Origin: Microvirga mediterraneensis
GTDB taxonomy: Bacteria; Pseudomonadota; Alphaproteobacteria; Rhizobiales; Beijerinckiaceae
Reading direction: 5' to 3'
Assembly: GCF_013520865.1 (NCBI RefSeq)
Contig: NZ_JACDXJ010000001.1
Location: 1,583,001 to 1,647,000 of the forward strand
Length of the DNA stretch: 64,000 nt
The translations under genes and the position numbers were made by a program. The notes below the pieces were generated by a model, which ran no database searches, was not told the DNA's origin, and saw nothing but the letters and a program-made list of their open reading frames with translations. Shown here in pieces: positions 1-8,478 of the stretch. Every line of letters begins with the position of its first letter. Within the stretch, counting starts at the first letter, position 1.

Positions 1-1
1 C

Positions 2-265
2 TACGAGATGGCCAAGTCCGAAGGCTACTACAAGGAAAGCCCAACGCGCGAGATCGCCATCCAGCAGCTCAACCGCGGCACGCCGAGCGACAACTCTCTC
101 GGGTTCCATTTCGGCAACTTCACCCAGTCCATGTTCGCCCAGCGCGAGGAGGTCGAGGCCCTGTTCGCCGGTAAGAAGGACGCCCAGCAGGCGATGGACG
201 ACGCCGTGAAGCGCGGCAACGAGGTTCTCCGCCAGTACGAGCGTCTCAACAAAGGCAAGTACTGA
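2..265 (+). CDS. ugpB: sn-glycerol-3-phosphate ABC transporter, binding protein (C-terminal part)
   Basis: This is the 3' end of a gene that begins left of the window, so only about 87 codons are visible. The tail has a PTDN-like motif (TPSDNSLGFHFGN) and an ending of the type AGKKDAQQAMDDAVKRGNE, both typical of UgpB, the periplasmic glycerol-3-phosphate or glycerophosphodiester binding protein. The next two genes encode UgpA and UgpE permeases and the third a glycerophosphodiesterase, which fixes the identity. A strong hairpin follows the stop codon. The signal peptide and ligand-binding lobes lie outside the window. Confidence 0.9.
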   Translation, partial: YEMAKSEGYYKESPTREIAIQQLNRGTPSDNSLGFHFGNFTQSMFAQREEVEALFAGKKDAQQAMDDAVKRGNEVLRQYERLNKGKY

Positions 266-274
266 CCGAAAGAA

Positions 275-306
275 GCGGCACTGGTCTGTCCTCGGACCAG
301 TGCCGC
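275..306 (+). promoter_or_regulatory. Intercistronic stem-loop between ugpB and ugpA
   Basis: A perfect 12-bp inverted repeat (GCGGCACTGGTC / GACCAGTGCCGC) flanks an 8-nt loop. It starts 9 nt after the ugpB stop and ends 27 nt before the ugpA start. No T-run follows, so it looks less like a full terminator and more like a 3'-end stabiliser or attenuator that keeps binding-protein mRNA in excess of permease mRNA. That function is inferred. Confidence 0.75.
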
Positions 307-333
307 ATCCTGTCTGTCGAGCGGAGATTTGAC

Positions 334-1245
334 GTGGTCGCAACCACTCACGAACCCGGTCTGAAGCATGCCCATTTTCAGACCGCGGGCCTGCCGGCCC
401 TGCTGCTTCTGCCGCAGCTCCTCATCCTCCTCTTCTTTTTCTTCATCCCTTCGATCCGGGCCCTCCTGCAGGCGTTCCTGCTGACGGATCCGTTCGGAGC
501 AAGCGTTCACTTCGTCTGGTTCGACAATTTCACGGCCCTCTTTGCGAGCGACAGCTACCGCAACTCCATCTGGGTGACGATCTGGTTCACCCTGGCCCAG
601 AACGTGGTGACGATTACCGTCGCGCTCGTACTCGCCTTCGCGACGGATCGGGTGGTGCGCTTCCAGTCCGGCTATAAGAGCGTCATTCTGCTGCCTTACG
701 CGATCGCGCCCGTCATCGCGGGCGTCATGTGGGCGTTCCTGTTCAATCCGGCCGTCGGCCCCATCGCGTTCTTCATCAAGTCGCTTGGGATTGCGTGGGA
801 TCCAAACCGCAACGGCTATGACGCGATGCTGCTCGTGGTTCTGGCGGCGTCATGGAAGCACATCTGCTACGACTACATCTTTCTCGTCGCGGGTCTCCTG
901 GCCGTGCCGAAATCCCTGATGGAAGCCGCCGCCGTCGACGGCGCGGGGCCGATCCGGCGCTTCTTCCAGATCGCGCTGCCGCTCCTCGGACCGACGCTGT
1001 TCTTCCTCACGACCATGAACTTCGTCTACGGGTTCTTCGAGACTTTCGCCATCATCGATGCAGTCACCCGAGGCGGCCCGGCGGGCGCCACGAACATCCT
1101 CGTCTACAAGGTCTATCAGGACGGCTTCGTCAATCTCGACCTCGGGTCTTCGGCGGCCCAGTCGGTTCTCCTGATGACATTCGCCCTCCTCCTGACTCTG
1201 CTGCAGTTCAAGTATGTTGAACGCAAGGTCAATTACAGTATCTGA
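334..1245 (+). CDS. ugpA: sn-glycerol-3-phosphate ABC transporter permease UgpA
   Basis: This is an inner-membrane permease of 303 residues, the usual UgpA size. It has a first membrane segment near residues 24-48, several more hydrophobic spans, and a cytoplasmic EAA loop near residues 193-215 (MEAAAVDGAGPIRRFFQIALPLL) that contacts the ATPase. It pairs with UgpE to form the channel for glycerol-3-phosphate and glycerophosphodiesters. The start is GTG at 334, preceded by GGAG about 8 nt upstream. It lies between the ugpB hairpin and ugpE, which begins 2 nt after its stop. No ugpC ATPase gene follows; it may lie left of the window or be supplied elsewhere. Confidence 0.93.
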   Translation: MVATTHEPGLKHAHFQTAGLPALLLLPQLLILLFFFFIPSIRALLQAFLLTDPFGASVHFVWFDNFTALFASDSYRNSIWVTIWFTLAQNVVTITVALVLAFATDRVVRFQSGYKSVILLPYAIAPVIAGVMWAFLFNPAVGPIAFFIKSLGIAWDPNRNGYDAMLLVVLAASWKHICYDYIFLVAGLLAVPKSLMEAAAVDGAGPIRRFFQIALPLLGPTLFFLTTMNFVYGFFETFAIIDAVTRGGPAGATNILVYKVYQDGFVNLDLGSSAAQSVLLMTFALLLTLLQFKYVERKVNYSI

Positions 1246-1247
1246 TC

Positions 1248-2168
1248 ATGGTCGAACGCTCCCCCATTCTCACGGCGATCTGCCATCTGATCCTCATCGG
1301 CGGCATCGTGCTGGTCTGCATGCCGCTCTACTTCGCCTTCATCGCCGGTTCGCTGACGATGGAGGAGGTGCAGCAGGTGCCGATGCCCTGGTTGCCCGGT
1401 GACCACTTCCTGGAAAACCTGGCGACTGCATGGATCAAGGCGGATTTCGGGCAGCTTCTCCTGAACTCCTTCATCGTGGCGATCGGCATCACGGTCGGAA
1501 AGGTGGCAATCTCGCTCCTGTCCGCATTCGCGATCACCTATTTCCGGTTCCGGTTCCGTATTCTGGCCTTCTGGCTGATCTTCATGTCGCTGATGCTTCC
1601 GGTCGAGGTGCGGATCGTGCCGACCTACGAGGCGGTCGCGAACGCGGCGCTGCCGGTGCAATGGCTGATCGATCTCCTCAACATCCAGGGACTCTGGGAG
1701 TGGATATCCGGCAACAGGATCGAGATCGCCCTCGAATGGAACATGCTGAACACCTATCAGGGGCTGATCCTGCCGCTGATCGCCTCGGCATCCGCCACGT
1801 TCCTGTTCCGGCAGTTCTTCCTCACCGTTCCCGAGGAGCTTCTGGAGGCGGCGCGTCTCGATGGCGCATCGGCCATGCGCTTCTTCTGGACGATCCTTCT
1901 CCCGCTCTCGCGCTCCAACATCATCGCCCTGTCGATCATTCTCTTCCTCTACGGGTGGAACCAGTACCTCTGGCCGCTGCTCTTCACGACCGAGAAGGAC
2001 ATGGCCACGGCCGTCATCGGCGTGAAGCACCTCATCCCGCGCTCCGACACGGAGCCTGCCTGGAACGTGGCGATGAGCGGCGCTCTCCTGGTGATGCTCC
2101 CGCCCGTCCTGGTGGTCCTCGTCATGCAGCGTTGGTTCGTCCGCGGCCTTGTCGACAGCAGCAAATAA
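1248..2168 (+). CDS. ugpE: sn-glycerol-3-phosphate ABC transporter permease UgpE
   Basis: This is the second permease of the Ugp system, 306 residues. The start of TM1 (HLILIGGIVLVCMPLYFAF), the LPVEVRIVPTY segment, the EAA loop (EELLEAARLDGASAMRFFW, about residues 195-215) and the RWFVRGLVDS tail all match UgpE. The family is usually about 280 residues. The excess sits in one place, roughly residues 131-165, between the PTYE segment and LNTYQGL, and looks like an extra periplasmic or linker insertion. The gene is almost contiguous with ugpA and 12 nt ahead of the phosphodiesterase gene, so one transcript is expected. Confidence 0.92.
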   Translation: MVERSPILTAICHLILIGGIVLVCMPLYFAFIAGSLTMEEVQQVPMPWLPGDHFLENLATAWIKADFGQLLLNSFIVAIGITVGKVAISLLSAFAITYFRFRFRILAFWLIFMSLMLPVEVRIVPTYEAVANAALPVQWLIDLLNIQGLWEWISGNRIEIALEWNMLNTYQGLILPLIASASATFLFRQFFLTVPEELLEAARLDGASAMRFFWTILLPLSRSNIIALSIILFLYGWNQYLWPLLFTTEKDMATAVIGVKHLIPRSDTEPAWNVAMSGALLVMLPPVLVVLVMQRWFVRGLVDSSK

Positions 2169-2180
2169 GGAACTCTCCTC

Positions 2181-2927
2181 ATGGTCATGATCATCGGTCA
2201 TCGCGGGGCGCGTAATCTCTGGCCCGAGAACAGCCTGGAAGGCTTCCGCAGGCTCACAGAGCTTGACGTGGAAGGGGTTGAATTCGACGTGCATCTGACG
2301 GCGGACGGCAAGCTCGCCGTGATCCACGATCCGACGCTCGAACGGACCACGATGGGATCCGGCTCCGTGGGCGCCCGGACCTTGGCCGAGCTCCAGGCAA
2401 CTCCCCTGCGGGATTGCCAGGAAGGCGTCCCGAGCCTCGCTCAGGTTCTGGAGCTGTTGGGCAACAGTTCGCTTGAGCTTCATATCGAGCTGAAGACCGA
2501 CGCCGTCGGCACGGCCTATAAGGGCATGGAGGCCAAGGTCGTGGAAGCCGTGCGCCGCCATGGCCTCGAGACGAGAGCAATCTTGACCTGCTTCATGCTG
2601 GAGGTGCTCGAGACGGTTCGCAACGTCGATCCCACCCTTCCCGTGCTGGCGTCCGTCGATCGGCGTTCCTGCGAGATGCTCGGTGGGCTGGACCGGGCCA
2701 TCGAACGCTTGAAGGCGATTCCCGGGATCTATGTAGCGGTTGAAAAGTCCCTGCTGATCCACACTACGGAGCGGTTCACCGAGGCGTTCGGAGCCGACAG
2801 GCTCGGCACTTGGGTGCCGAACGATGACGGGGATCTGCGCTACTGGTTGGGCCAGCCTGTTCGGCAGATCACGACCGATCGGCCCGATCTCGCGTTGCGG
2901 ATCAGATCCGATCTTCAGAGTGCTTGA
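2181..2927 (+). CDS. ugpQ: Glycerophosphodiester phosphodiesterase (UgpQ-like)
   Basis: This is a cytoplasmic enzyme that hydrolyses glycerophosphodiesters to glycerol-3-phosphate and an alcohol, so it completes the Ugp uptake route. The 248-residue protein is a single GDPD domain. It shows the HRGA motif (catalytic His7, Arg8), the PENS motif, metal ligands in EFD (Glu34, Asp36) and the second catalytic histidine in HDPT (His49). There is no signal peptide, consistent with UgpQ-type cytoplasmic enzymes. An AAGGA-type ribosome site precedes the ATG; a second ATG two codons downstream is also possible. It ends the ugp operon. Confidence 0.92.
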   Translation: MVMIIGHRGARNLWPENSLEGFRRLTELDVEGVEFDVHLTADGKLAVIHDPTLERTTMGSGSVGARTLAELQATPLRDCQEGVPSLAQVLELLGNSSLELHIELKTDAVGTAYKGMEAKVVEAVRRHGLETRAILTCFMLEVLETVRNVDPTLPVLASVDRRSCEMLGGLDRAIERLKAIPGIYVAVEKSLLIHTTERFTEAFGADRLGTWVPNDDGDLRYWLGQPVRQITTDRPDLALRIRSDLQSA

Positions 2928-3008
2928 GCGGGCAGGGAGCCGGGCCAGTCGGGGCGGATGGGATTGCCGCCGGGTGGGCGATGTTTCAGATGGCGCCCAG
3001 ACGCTGCA

Positions 3009-3290
3009 TCAGGAACGACGCTGAGACCGGGACGATCCTTGCGGCGAAGCTGCGCGGGTTGGGTTGCATCGGGCCCGAGCCTTGTCGAGCAGAGACTTGA
3101 CATGTTGCCTGACGGCGCCTTCGCTCATGGACAATGCGCTTGCGATGTCGCCGTTCGTTTCGCCGCTCGCCACGAGGCAAAGCACGTGAGCCTCTTCCTG
3201 GGAAAGGATCGGCGAAGGTGCCCCTGTGCCGGGCTGTAGATGAGATCGACGCCTTCGCCTGCAGCGAAGGCAGATGAGATTTCCTGTCAT
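3009..3290 (-). CDS. Small orphan LuxR-type HTH protein
   Basis: This is a 93-residue protein whose only recognisable part is a LuxR/GerE helix-turn-helix, about residues 28-76 (LSQEEAHVLCLVASGETNGDIASALSMSEGAVRQHV, seen here in two stretches). It lacks a receiver or autoinducer domain, so it is either a stand-alone DNA-binding protein or the remnant of a longer regulator. The N-terminus is rich in Arg and Cys. It converges on the glycerophosphodiesterase gene. The ATG at 3290 is preceded by a G-rich stretch that could act as a ribosome site. Target genes are unknown. Confidence 0.6.
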   Translation of the reverse strand: MTGNLICLRCRRRRRSHLQPGTGAPSPILSQEEAHVLCLVASGETNGDIASALSMSEGAVRQHVKSLLDKARARCNPTRAASPQGSSRSQRRS

Positions 3291-3415
3291 GGCGGTTGCC
3301 CCCCAGCAACGCTATTTCAACCGATTATAGACTCAAGAGGGGCGTCTCACTTTGCCGGACGACGCAATCTCTGTGCCGTCTGCCTCAAGCGAGTAATCGA
3401 TGTCGGGAGGGTTAA

Positions 3416-4456
3416 TCACACCCGCAGATCGCGAATCCACTGTGCCACGATCGGCCCGCTCGAACCCGATCTGTGGCGCTGGACCGCGAGTTGGGCCAGG
3501 CTGCCCTCGGCGCGGGCCTCCCGAGGTGACATGTCGAACATGCGTCGGAATGCACGGCTGAAGGCCGCTTCATTGCCGAACCCCCACGAATACGCAAGAT
3601 CCGCGATCGAGCGATGCGACGGGGATGGGGAGGTAAGTTCGGCAAAGCATCGAAACATCCGGCGCTCCCGGATGTAGCCGCTCAGTCCGCCGAGAGGCGC
3701 GAACATGCGGACGAGGGTCGCTCGCGACACGTGGAACTCGCGGGTCATGCTCTCGGCCGTCAGGCCCGGATCGGCCAGATTTGCTTCGATGTAACGCTTG
3801 ATGGTCAGGAGCAGGGCGCCCCTCTTGGCCGTCGCGACCGTCTCCCGTGAATCGGCCGATGGGCCGAAACAGCCTGCGATCAGGCTTGCCGTCGCTTCGG
3901 AGATCGCTGCTCCATCCTCTGCGCTCAGCGAGCCAGCCGTCTTATAAATCGTCTGCATGTAGGTGCCGAGGACATGGCCGAGCCCGGTCCTGCCGGACAG
4001 CACGGTTCCGTGCAGTCCGTCGGGATGCCTGAGAAGGGGCTCCAGCATGGTTCTCGGAACGATGCAGTTCAGGTTATGGAAGTGATCGGCCTGTGTCTGC
4101 AACGTCTGTGAGAGGTCGAGGATGCTGATGTCGCCCGGCCTCACTCGGATATTCCGCCCATCGACCTCTCCGGCATAGCCGCCCTGTGAGTATAGCTGGA
4201 CGACGTAATGATCGACACCACTGCGGGCGATCGTGAGCGGCGAGCGATGAAACCGCTGCGCGTTCGCGCTCACGCTCCCGAAGACGAGAGGACCGAGATG
4301 GTAGCTGTCGACTTTGACCTGGAAGGCGTCGACCGTCTGTGAATCGGGCATCGACACATCGAACAGGGGAGACGCTATGCTGCGCCATGTCCAGAACGCC
4401 TCTTCGGCGGATGAAGCTGCGGAGCCAACGAACAAAAATGACGGCAGGCCGGACAT
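3416..4456 (-). CDS. AraC-family transcriptional regulator
   Basis: This is a 346-residue regulator with an N-terminal cupin-like ligand region (AraC_binding_2 type, about residues 40-200, including VRPGDISILDLSQ) and a C-terminal pair of AraC helix-turn-helices (about residues 235-330). The second HTH carries the typical IADLAYSWGFGNEAAFSRAFRR signature and the MSPREAR ending. It is transcribed away from the response-regulator gene at 4729. No adjacent catabolic gene indicates the ligand. The ATG at 4456 is the first in frame after a long non-coding stretch. Confidence 0.88.
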   Translation of the reverse strand: MSGLPSFLFVGSAASSAEEAFWTWRSIASPLFDVSMPDSQTVDAFQVKVDSYHLGPLVFGSVSANAQRFHRSPLTIARSGVDHYVVQLYSQGGYAGEVDGRNIRVRPGDISILDLSQTLQTQADHFHNLNCIVPRTMLEPLLRHPDGLHGTVLSGRTGLGHVLGTYMQTIYKTAGSLSAEDGAAISEATASLIAGCFGPSADSRETVATAKRGALLLTIKRYIEANLADPGLTAESMTREFHVSRATLVRMFAPLGGLSGYIRERRMFRCFAELTSPSPSHRSIADLAYSWGFGNEAAFSRAFRRMFDMSPREARAEGSLAQLAVQRHRSGSSGPIVAQWIRDLRV

Positions 4457-4728
4457 GATCGATGGGGCGCCCAGGTTCAGATAATGTCGTTCCTTGAACC
4501 GGAGAGAGGCTACTGGACTGAGGTGGAAAAGGAATACGTATTGTCCGCAGGTCCGGAAAGAATTTCGGTCCCGGCCGGAAAATCATCGGCAGAAGGCTAC
4601 CCGATATAAGGAAGCCTGAAGTGGTCATTAACTCTTTGGTGACCATGTCCCTACTTGCCGGATTCCGCCTTGAACAGAGGCCGCCATCGACCGTTAACCG
4701 CACGGATGTGTTCAGTGAGGTTGCGTAC

Positions 4729-5160
4729 ATGGCTCCAATGCTGTCCCCTTGGACCCGCCCCAAGCCGTCGAGGCAAGCAGCTCCCAAATCGCTGCGTCAG
4801 CGTGTTCTCGTCGTCGAGGATGAGTTGATCATCGGAGAGCTCGCGGCCGAATCGCTCATCGATGCAGGCTACGAGGTCTTCACGGCGGCCAGCGCGGAGG
4901 AGGCCGAGATCCTTCTAAGGGAGATGTCGGTGGATATTCTGTTCACCGATATCGATCTGGGTGGCCGAGACGGCTTCGAGCTGGCGCAGACCGCGCTGTC
5001 GCTCCAGCCGCTCTTATCCGTCGTCTTCACCTCCGGCCGCTCTCGGATCTGCCACGGTCGGTGCGCATCGGTGGGAGTGCCTTTCCTCGCCAAGCCTTAC
5101 CGCCTCGCCGAATTGGTGGAAGCAGTCGAGCGCGCCTTGAAGCCGAGATCGACGCAGTGA
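4729..5160 (+). CDS. Single-domain response regulator (CheY-like receiver)
   Basis: This is a receiver-only protein of 143 residues from the chosen ATG. It has an acidic pair Glu30-Asp31, a phospho-acceptor Asp74 in LFTDIDLGG, a switch Thr101 in VVFTSG, and Lys122 in FLAKPY, so all conserved receiver residues are present. There is no output domain, so it probably acts by phosphotransfer or protein contact. A GTG at 4621 would extend it by 36 residues, but those residues look non-conserved and a GTGAGG ribosome site sits 8 nt before the ATG at 4729. It is divergent from the AraC gene and not next to a kinase. Confidence 0.82.
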   Translation: MAPMLSPWTRPKPSRQAAPKSLRQRVLVVEDELIIGELAAESLIDAGYEVFTAASAEEAEILLREMSVDILFTDIDLGGRDGFELAQTALSLQPLLSVVFTSGRSRICHGRCASVGVPFLAKPYRLAELVEAVERALKPRSTQ

Positions 5161-5324
5161 CAGGCCTTCCTCATAAGCGCCAGCCCCGACGACGGTCTTG
5201 CCGCCTCATCCGGTCTCTGACGCGCTGCCCGGGCGCTTGCCTGTGCGGAAAGCGTGTGCATAGATTTTTCTTGTCAGTTCGGAGGCATGCTGAATATTAG
5301 CCCTCGAACGCACACAGGGCATCT

Positions 5325-6395
5325 ATGGAAGCGGAGAAAGCCCCCCCAGAGACGTCTTCGGATCGTGAAGACCATCTGAAACGTGACCGGACAACGCGAA
5401 GCTTCGTAACATCCGAGGACGTAGCGCGGCTCGCTGGCGTGTCCCGCTCGGCCGTTTCGCGCACCTTTACGCCTGGCGCCAGTGTCTCGGCAGATGTGAG
5501 GCATCGCGTCCAAGAGGCTGCCAAGACCCTTGGATATCGGGTCAATCGCTTGGCCCGGAGCCTGATCAGCGATCAGTCCAACTTGGTTGGGGTCGTCGGC
5601 GCCAACTTGTCCTTGCCCTTCATGGCGCGCCAGCTCGACGAGCTGAGCCGAGAGCTTCTCAGGCGCGGCATGCAATGCCTGCTCCTGAATGCCGCCGAGG
5701 CGGAGCAGGGGATCACGCCGCTGATCGAACTTATCCTCGAGTTCCGGGTCCGGGCCATCGTTGTGATGTCCGGTTCGCCGCCATCGTCGATCATCGACGA
5801 GTGCATGGCCAACGGCGTGCGGGTGATTCTGGTCAATCGACAGGCGGACGACACCGAAGCCGATACGATCATCAGCGATGACCTCAGCGGAGCCCGCATC
5901 GCGGCTGAGCGCCTCGTCCGTGCGGGCTGCCGGCGGATCGGCGTTGTGGGGAGCGGGGCTCAAACTCCGACCCAGATCCGCCGTCGGGGCGCCTTCGTGG
6001 ACCGCGTCAGAGAGGCCGGGATCGAGCCGGCCGTTTGGGCTTCGGGCGAAACTGCCTACGAGACCGGAATCGATGCCGCGAGAGGCTTGCTCTCGGCTCA
6101 CGACCTCGATGGCGTCTTCTGCGTCACGGATCTCATGGCACTGGGCTTCCTCGATGGCGCGCGCGAGATGGGCCGGCGCATTCCCGAGGATCTGTCGATC
6201 ATCGGCTTCGACGATATCCAGCAATCGGCCTGGGCCGCCTATCGCCTGACCACTGTCAGGCAGTCGATGAGCGATCTCACGGAATCTGTTCTGGCGGCTA
6301 TCGAGCGAAAAATGACCGGGGAGAAGGGTGACCTCGCGCACGAGGTCCTCCCCGTCGAGCTCGTCGAACGAGCGACCGTCCGTTCTGCTCCCTAA
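5325..6395 (+). CDS. LacI-family transcriptional repressor
   Basis: This is a 356-residue LacI/GalR protein. After a hydrophilic leader, the HTH occupies about residues 28-50 (SEDVARLAGVSRSAVSRTF), followed by the hinge helix (RHRVQEAAKTLGYRVN) and a periplasmic-binding-like effector domain to the end (VVGANLSLPFMARQLDEL, ISDDLSGARIAAERL, IIGFDDIQQSAW). A perfect palindrome of LacI-operator type lies 41 bp beyond its stop, ahead of the transporter operon. I infer that this protein represses that operon and that the inducer is the transported solute or a dephosphorylated product of it. Half-sites GTGTGCA (5254) and GCACAC (5310) upstream could allow autoregulation. Confidence 0.92.
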   Translation: MEAEKAPPETSSDREDHLKRDRTTRSFVTSEDVARLAGVSRSAVSRTFTPGASVSADVRHRVQEAAKTLGYRVNRLARSLISDQSNLVGVVGANLSLPFMARQLDELSRELLRRGMQCLLLNAAEAEQGITPLIELILEFRVRAIVVMSGSPPSSIIDECMANGVRVILVNRQADDTEADTIISDDLSGARIAAERLVRAGCRRIGVVGSGAQTPTQIRRRGAFVDRVREAGIEPAVWASGETAYETGIDAARGLLSAHDLDGVFCVTDLMALGFLDGAREMGRRIPEDLSIIGFDDIQQSAWAAYRLTTVRQSMSDLTESVLAAIERKMTGEKGDLAHEVLPVELVERATVRSAP

Positions 6396-6435
6396 TCCAA
6401 AGGCAAATTTCTTAGTCGGAAGGCTCTTGCAGCCT

Positions 6436-6451
6436 TTGCACACGTGTGCAA
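6436..6451. promoter_or_regulatory. Palindromic LacI-type operator
   Basis: TTGCACACGTGTGCAA is a perfect 16-bp palindrome with a central CG, the usual form of a LacI/GalR-family operator. It lies between the LacI gene stop and the permease start at 6596, where it can block the transporter operon promoter. Assignment to the adjacent LacI protein is by position and motif type. Confidence 0.75.
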
Positions 6452-6595
6452 TCTTGTTGAGACTTCACCCTTACGTTGGGGGAAGTTCAGCGGACTGACC
6501 GCCCTTCCGGCCCGACCGGATGAGAGCATTCGAACATCAGCCGCAACGAGGAACGCTTTTGGGCCGCCATTCGGCCTTGGGAAGGATGTAGCGGA

Positions 6596-8431
6596 ATGAC
6601 GAGCTCGGCGGCGCCAGTGCAGACCTCATCGCGCATCTCCTCGGCAGGAGCCGTTGCGGGCCGCCTCTGGCACTTCCTCACTCAGCCCGAACGCCTTCTG
6701 GGCATCCTCCTGGCCCTCGTGTTGGGAGGGCTGGTTCTCGTGCCGCTGTTCGAGCTGATCCGCGAGACTTTGACCGTTCAACCGTATGATCGCGCCTATC
6801 TGCCGAAAGCGCAGCCGGGCGAGTTCACATTGTTTCACTACGAGCGCGTCTTCGCCGGGCGTCTATCCTGGGCAATATTCTACAAGCCGTTCTTCAATTC
6901 CCTTGTCACGGCATTCGCCGCCACCATCATCTGTCTGGCCGTCGGCGCGGGGTTTGCCTGGCTGATCGTGCGAACAAACATTCCGTTCCGGAATTTCCTG
7001 CACACGCTGGTGATGATCCCCTACATGCTTCCGTCGTGGGTGATGGCGCTTGCCTGGATCACGTTCTTCAAAAACGACCGCATCGGTGGAGCATCCGGCG
7101 CCTTCGCGTATTTCTTCGGCGTGCAGCCGCCGGACTGGATCGCCTATGGCCCGATTCCGATCATTATCTGCCTGTCGCTGCATTACTACGTCTACGCCTA
7201 CCTCTCAGTGTCGAGCTCGATTACGAGCGTCGACAGCCAACTCGAGGAGGCTGGAGCAATGGCGGGACTTTCCCGTCTCAAGCAGTTCCTCTGGATCACG
7301 GCTCCGCTGCTGCTGCCCGCCATCGGCTCCGCGGTGGTGATGACCTTCATCCGCGTGGTCGGCTCGTTTGGTACGCCTGCCGTCCTCGGCATGCCTGTGC
7401 GTTATTATGTGTTGCCGACGCAGATCTATGCCGCCATGGGGACGCGCAATGCGGGCGACGGCTTCCTGCTTGCTTTGGTGCTCGTCGTACTCGCTTGCCT
7501 GTTCATCTTCATCAACCAGCGCCTCATCGGCGTTCGTAAGAGCTTCGTGACCTTGTCCGGCAAGGGATTTCGCAGCAAGGAGATTGACCTCGGGTCCTGG
7601 CGGTGGCCGCTTTTCATCCTCGTCATGCTGCTCATGGCGGCGGCGGTCGCATTCCCGCTCGTCCTCCTGATCCTGCAATCGCTGATCAAAACGGCGGGCA
7701 ATTACAGCCTCGGGAACCTGACGCTGCATTACTGGATCGGCGGCGGAGGCGAGGGCGTCGATCAGCTGCAGGCAGCCCTCGTCGACAACGGCAATATTCT
7801 CGACGCCACCTGGAACAGTCTCAAGCTCGCGTTCCTCACGGCCATGACGACAGGAATCTTCGGATTCCTCATCGGCTATGTGGTGGTCAGGACCCGTGGC
7901 TCGCTTACCTCGCGGGCACTCGAGATGGTGGCCTTCCTGCCGTACATCTTCCCGGCACTTGCCTTCGGGGCGATCTATATCGGCATGTTCGCCCGTCCAT
8001 TCGGGCCGGTCCCCGCTCTCTACGGCACATTCGCGCTGCTCGTCCTGATCTGCTCGGTCAAGACGCTGCCCTTCACCTCGCGCACCGGAATCGCGGCGCT
8101 GCTGCAGATCGACAAGTCGCTGGAGGAGGCTGCTCGCGTCCAAGGCATCGGCTGGATCCGCCGGATGATCCGGATCATCGTGCCCATCGCGGCCGGCGGG
8201 CTTCTCTCCGGCATGCTGCTGAGCTTCATCAGCATCATGCGCGAGCTGTCGCTCATCATTCTCCTCGTCACGCCTTCGACGAATGTACTCGCAGGCGTCA
8301 TCTACAATTACCAGAACCAGGATATGCCGCAGCTCGTCGGCGTCGCCACCGTGCTGCTCGTCGCCATCGTGATTGCGGTCAACCTGGTCGTCCGTGCCTT
8401 GTCAACGAAGACGAGGGTTGGAGCGGTCTAA
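6596..8431 (+). CDS. Iron(III)/sugar-phosphate-type ABC transporter permease (fused two-domain)
   Basis: This is a 611-residue inner-membrane protein made of two fused permease halves, as in FbpB/AfuB/ThiP. Each half has about six membrane spans and an EAA loop: about residues 215-240 (SQLEEAGAMAGLSRLKQFLW) and about residues 505-530 (KSLEEAARVQGIGWIRRM). It is first in an operon followed by its binding protein and ATPase, then three phosphatase-family genes. Family annotation as an iron transporter is common, but related AfuABC of Actinobacillus carries sugar phosphates. The phosphatase neighbours here favour a phosphorylated organic solute. Confidence 0.88.
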   Translation: MTSSAAPVQTSSRISSAGAVAGRLWHFLTQPERLLGILLALVLGGLVLVPLFELIRETLTVQPYDRAYLPKAQPGEFTLFHYERVFAGRLSWAIFYKPFFNSLVTAFAATIICLAVGAGFAWLIVRTNIPFRNFLHTLVMIPYMLPSWVMALAWITFFKNDRIGGASGAFAYFFGVQPPDWIAYGPIPIIICLSLHYYVYAYLSVSSSITSVDSQLEEAGAMAGLSRLKQFLWITAPLLLPAIGSAVVMTFIRVVGSFGTPAVLGMPVRYYVLPTQIYAAMGTRNAGDGFLLALVLVVLACLFIFINQRLIGVRKSFVTLSGKGFRSKEIDLGSWRWPLFILVMLLMAAAVAFPLVLLILQSLIKTAGNYSLGNLTLHYWIGGGGEGVDQLQAALVDNGNILDATWNSLKLAFLTAMTTGIFGFLIGYVVVRTRGSLTSRALEMVAFLPYIFPALAFGAIYIGMFARPFGPVPALYGTFALLVLICSVKTLPFTSRTGIAALLQIDKSLEEAARVQGIGWIRRMIRIIVPIAAGGLLSGMLLSFISIMRELSLIILLVTPSTNVLAGVIYNYQNQDMPQLVGVATVLLVAIVIAVNLVVRALSTKTRVGAV

Positions 8432-8478
8432 ATGCTCCGATCCAAATCGTCATAACGAGAAGAAGGAGGAAGCCCATC

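Noticed and set aside
1233..2762. 509-codon minus-strand frame opposite ugpE and ugpQ
   Set aside because: Composition is typical of an antisense shadow in high-GC DNA; the plus strand has clear family motifs.
6436..6451. The CACGTG core as a eukaryote-like E-box or an FNR/CRP site
   Set aside because: It does not match the CRP/FNR half-site arrangement; position next to a LacI gene and the CG-centred palindrome fit a LacI operator better.
7603..8478. Long upstream extension of the binding-protein frame beginning at 7603
   Set aside because: The extension overlaps the permease gene in another frame; the ATG at 8479 has AAGGAGGA and a signal peptide directly after it.
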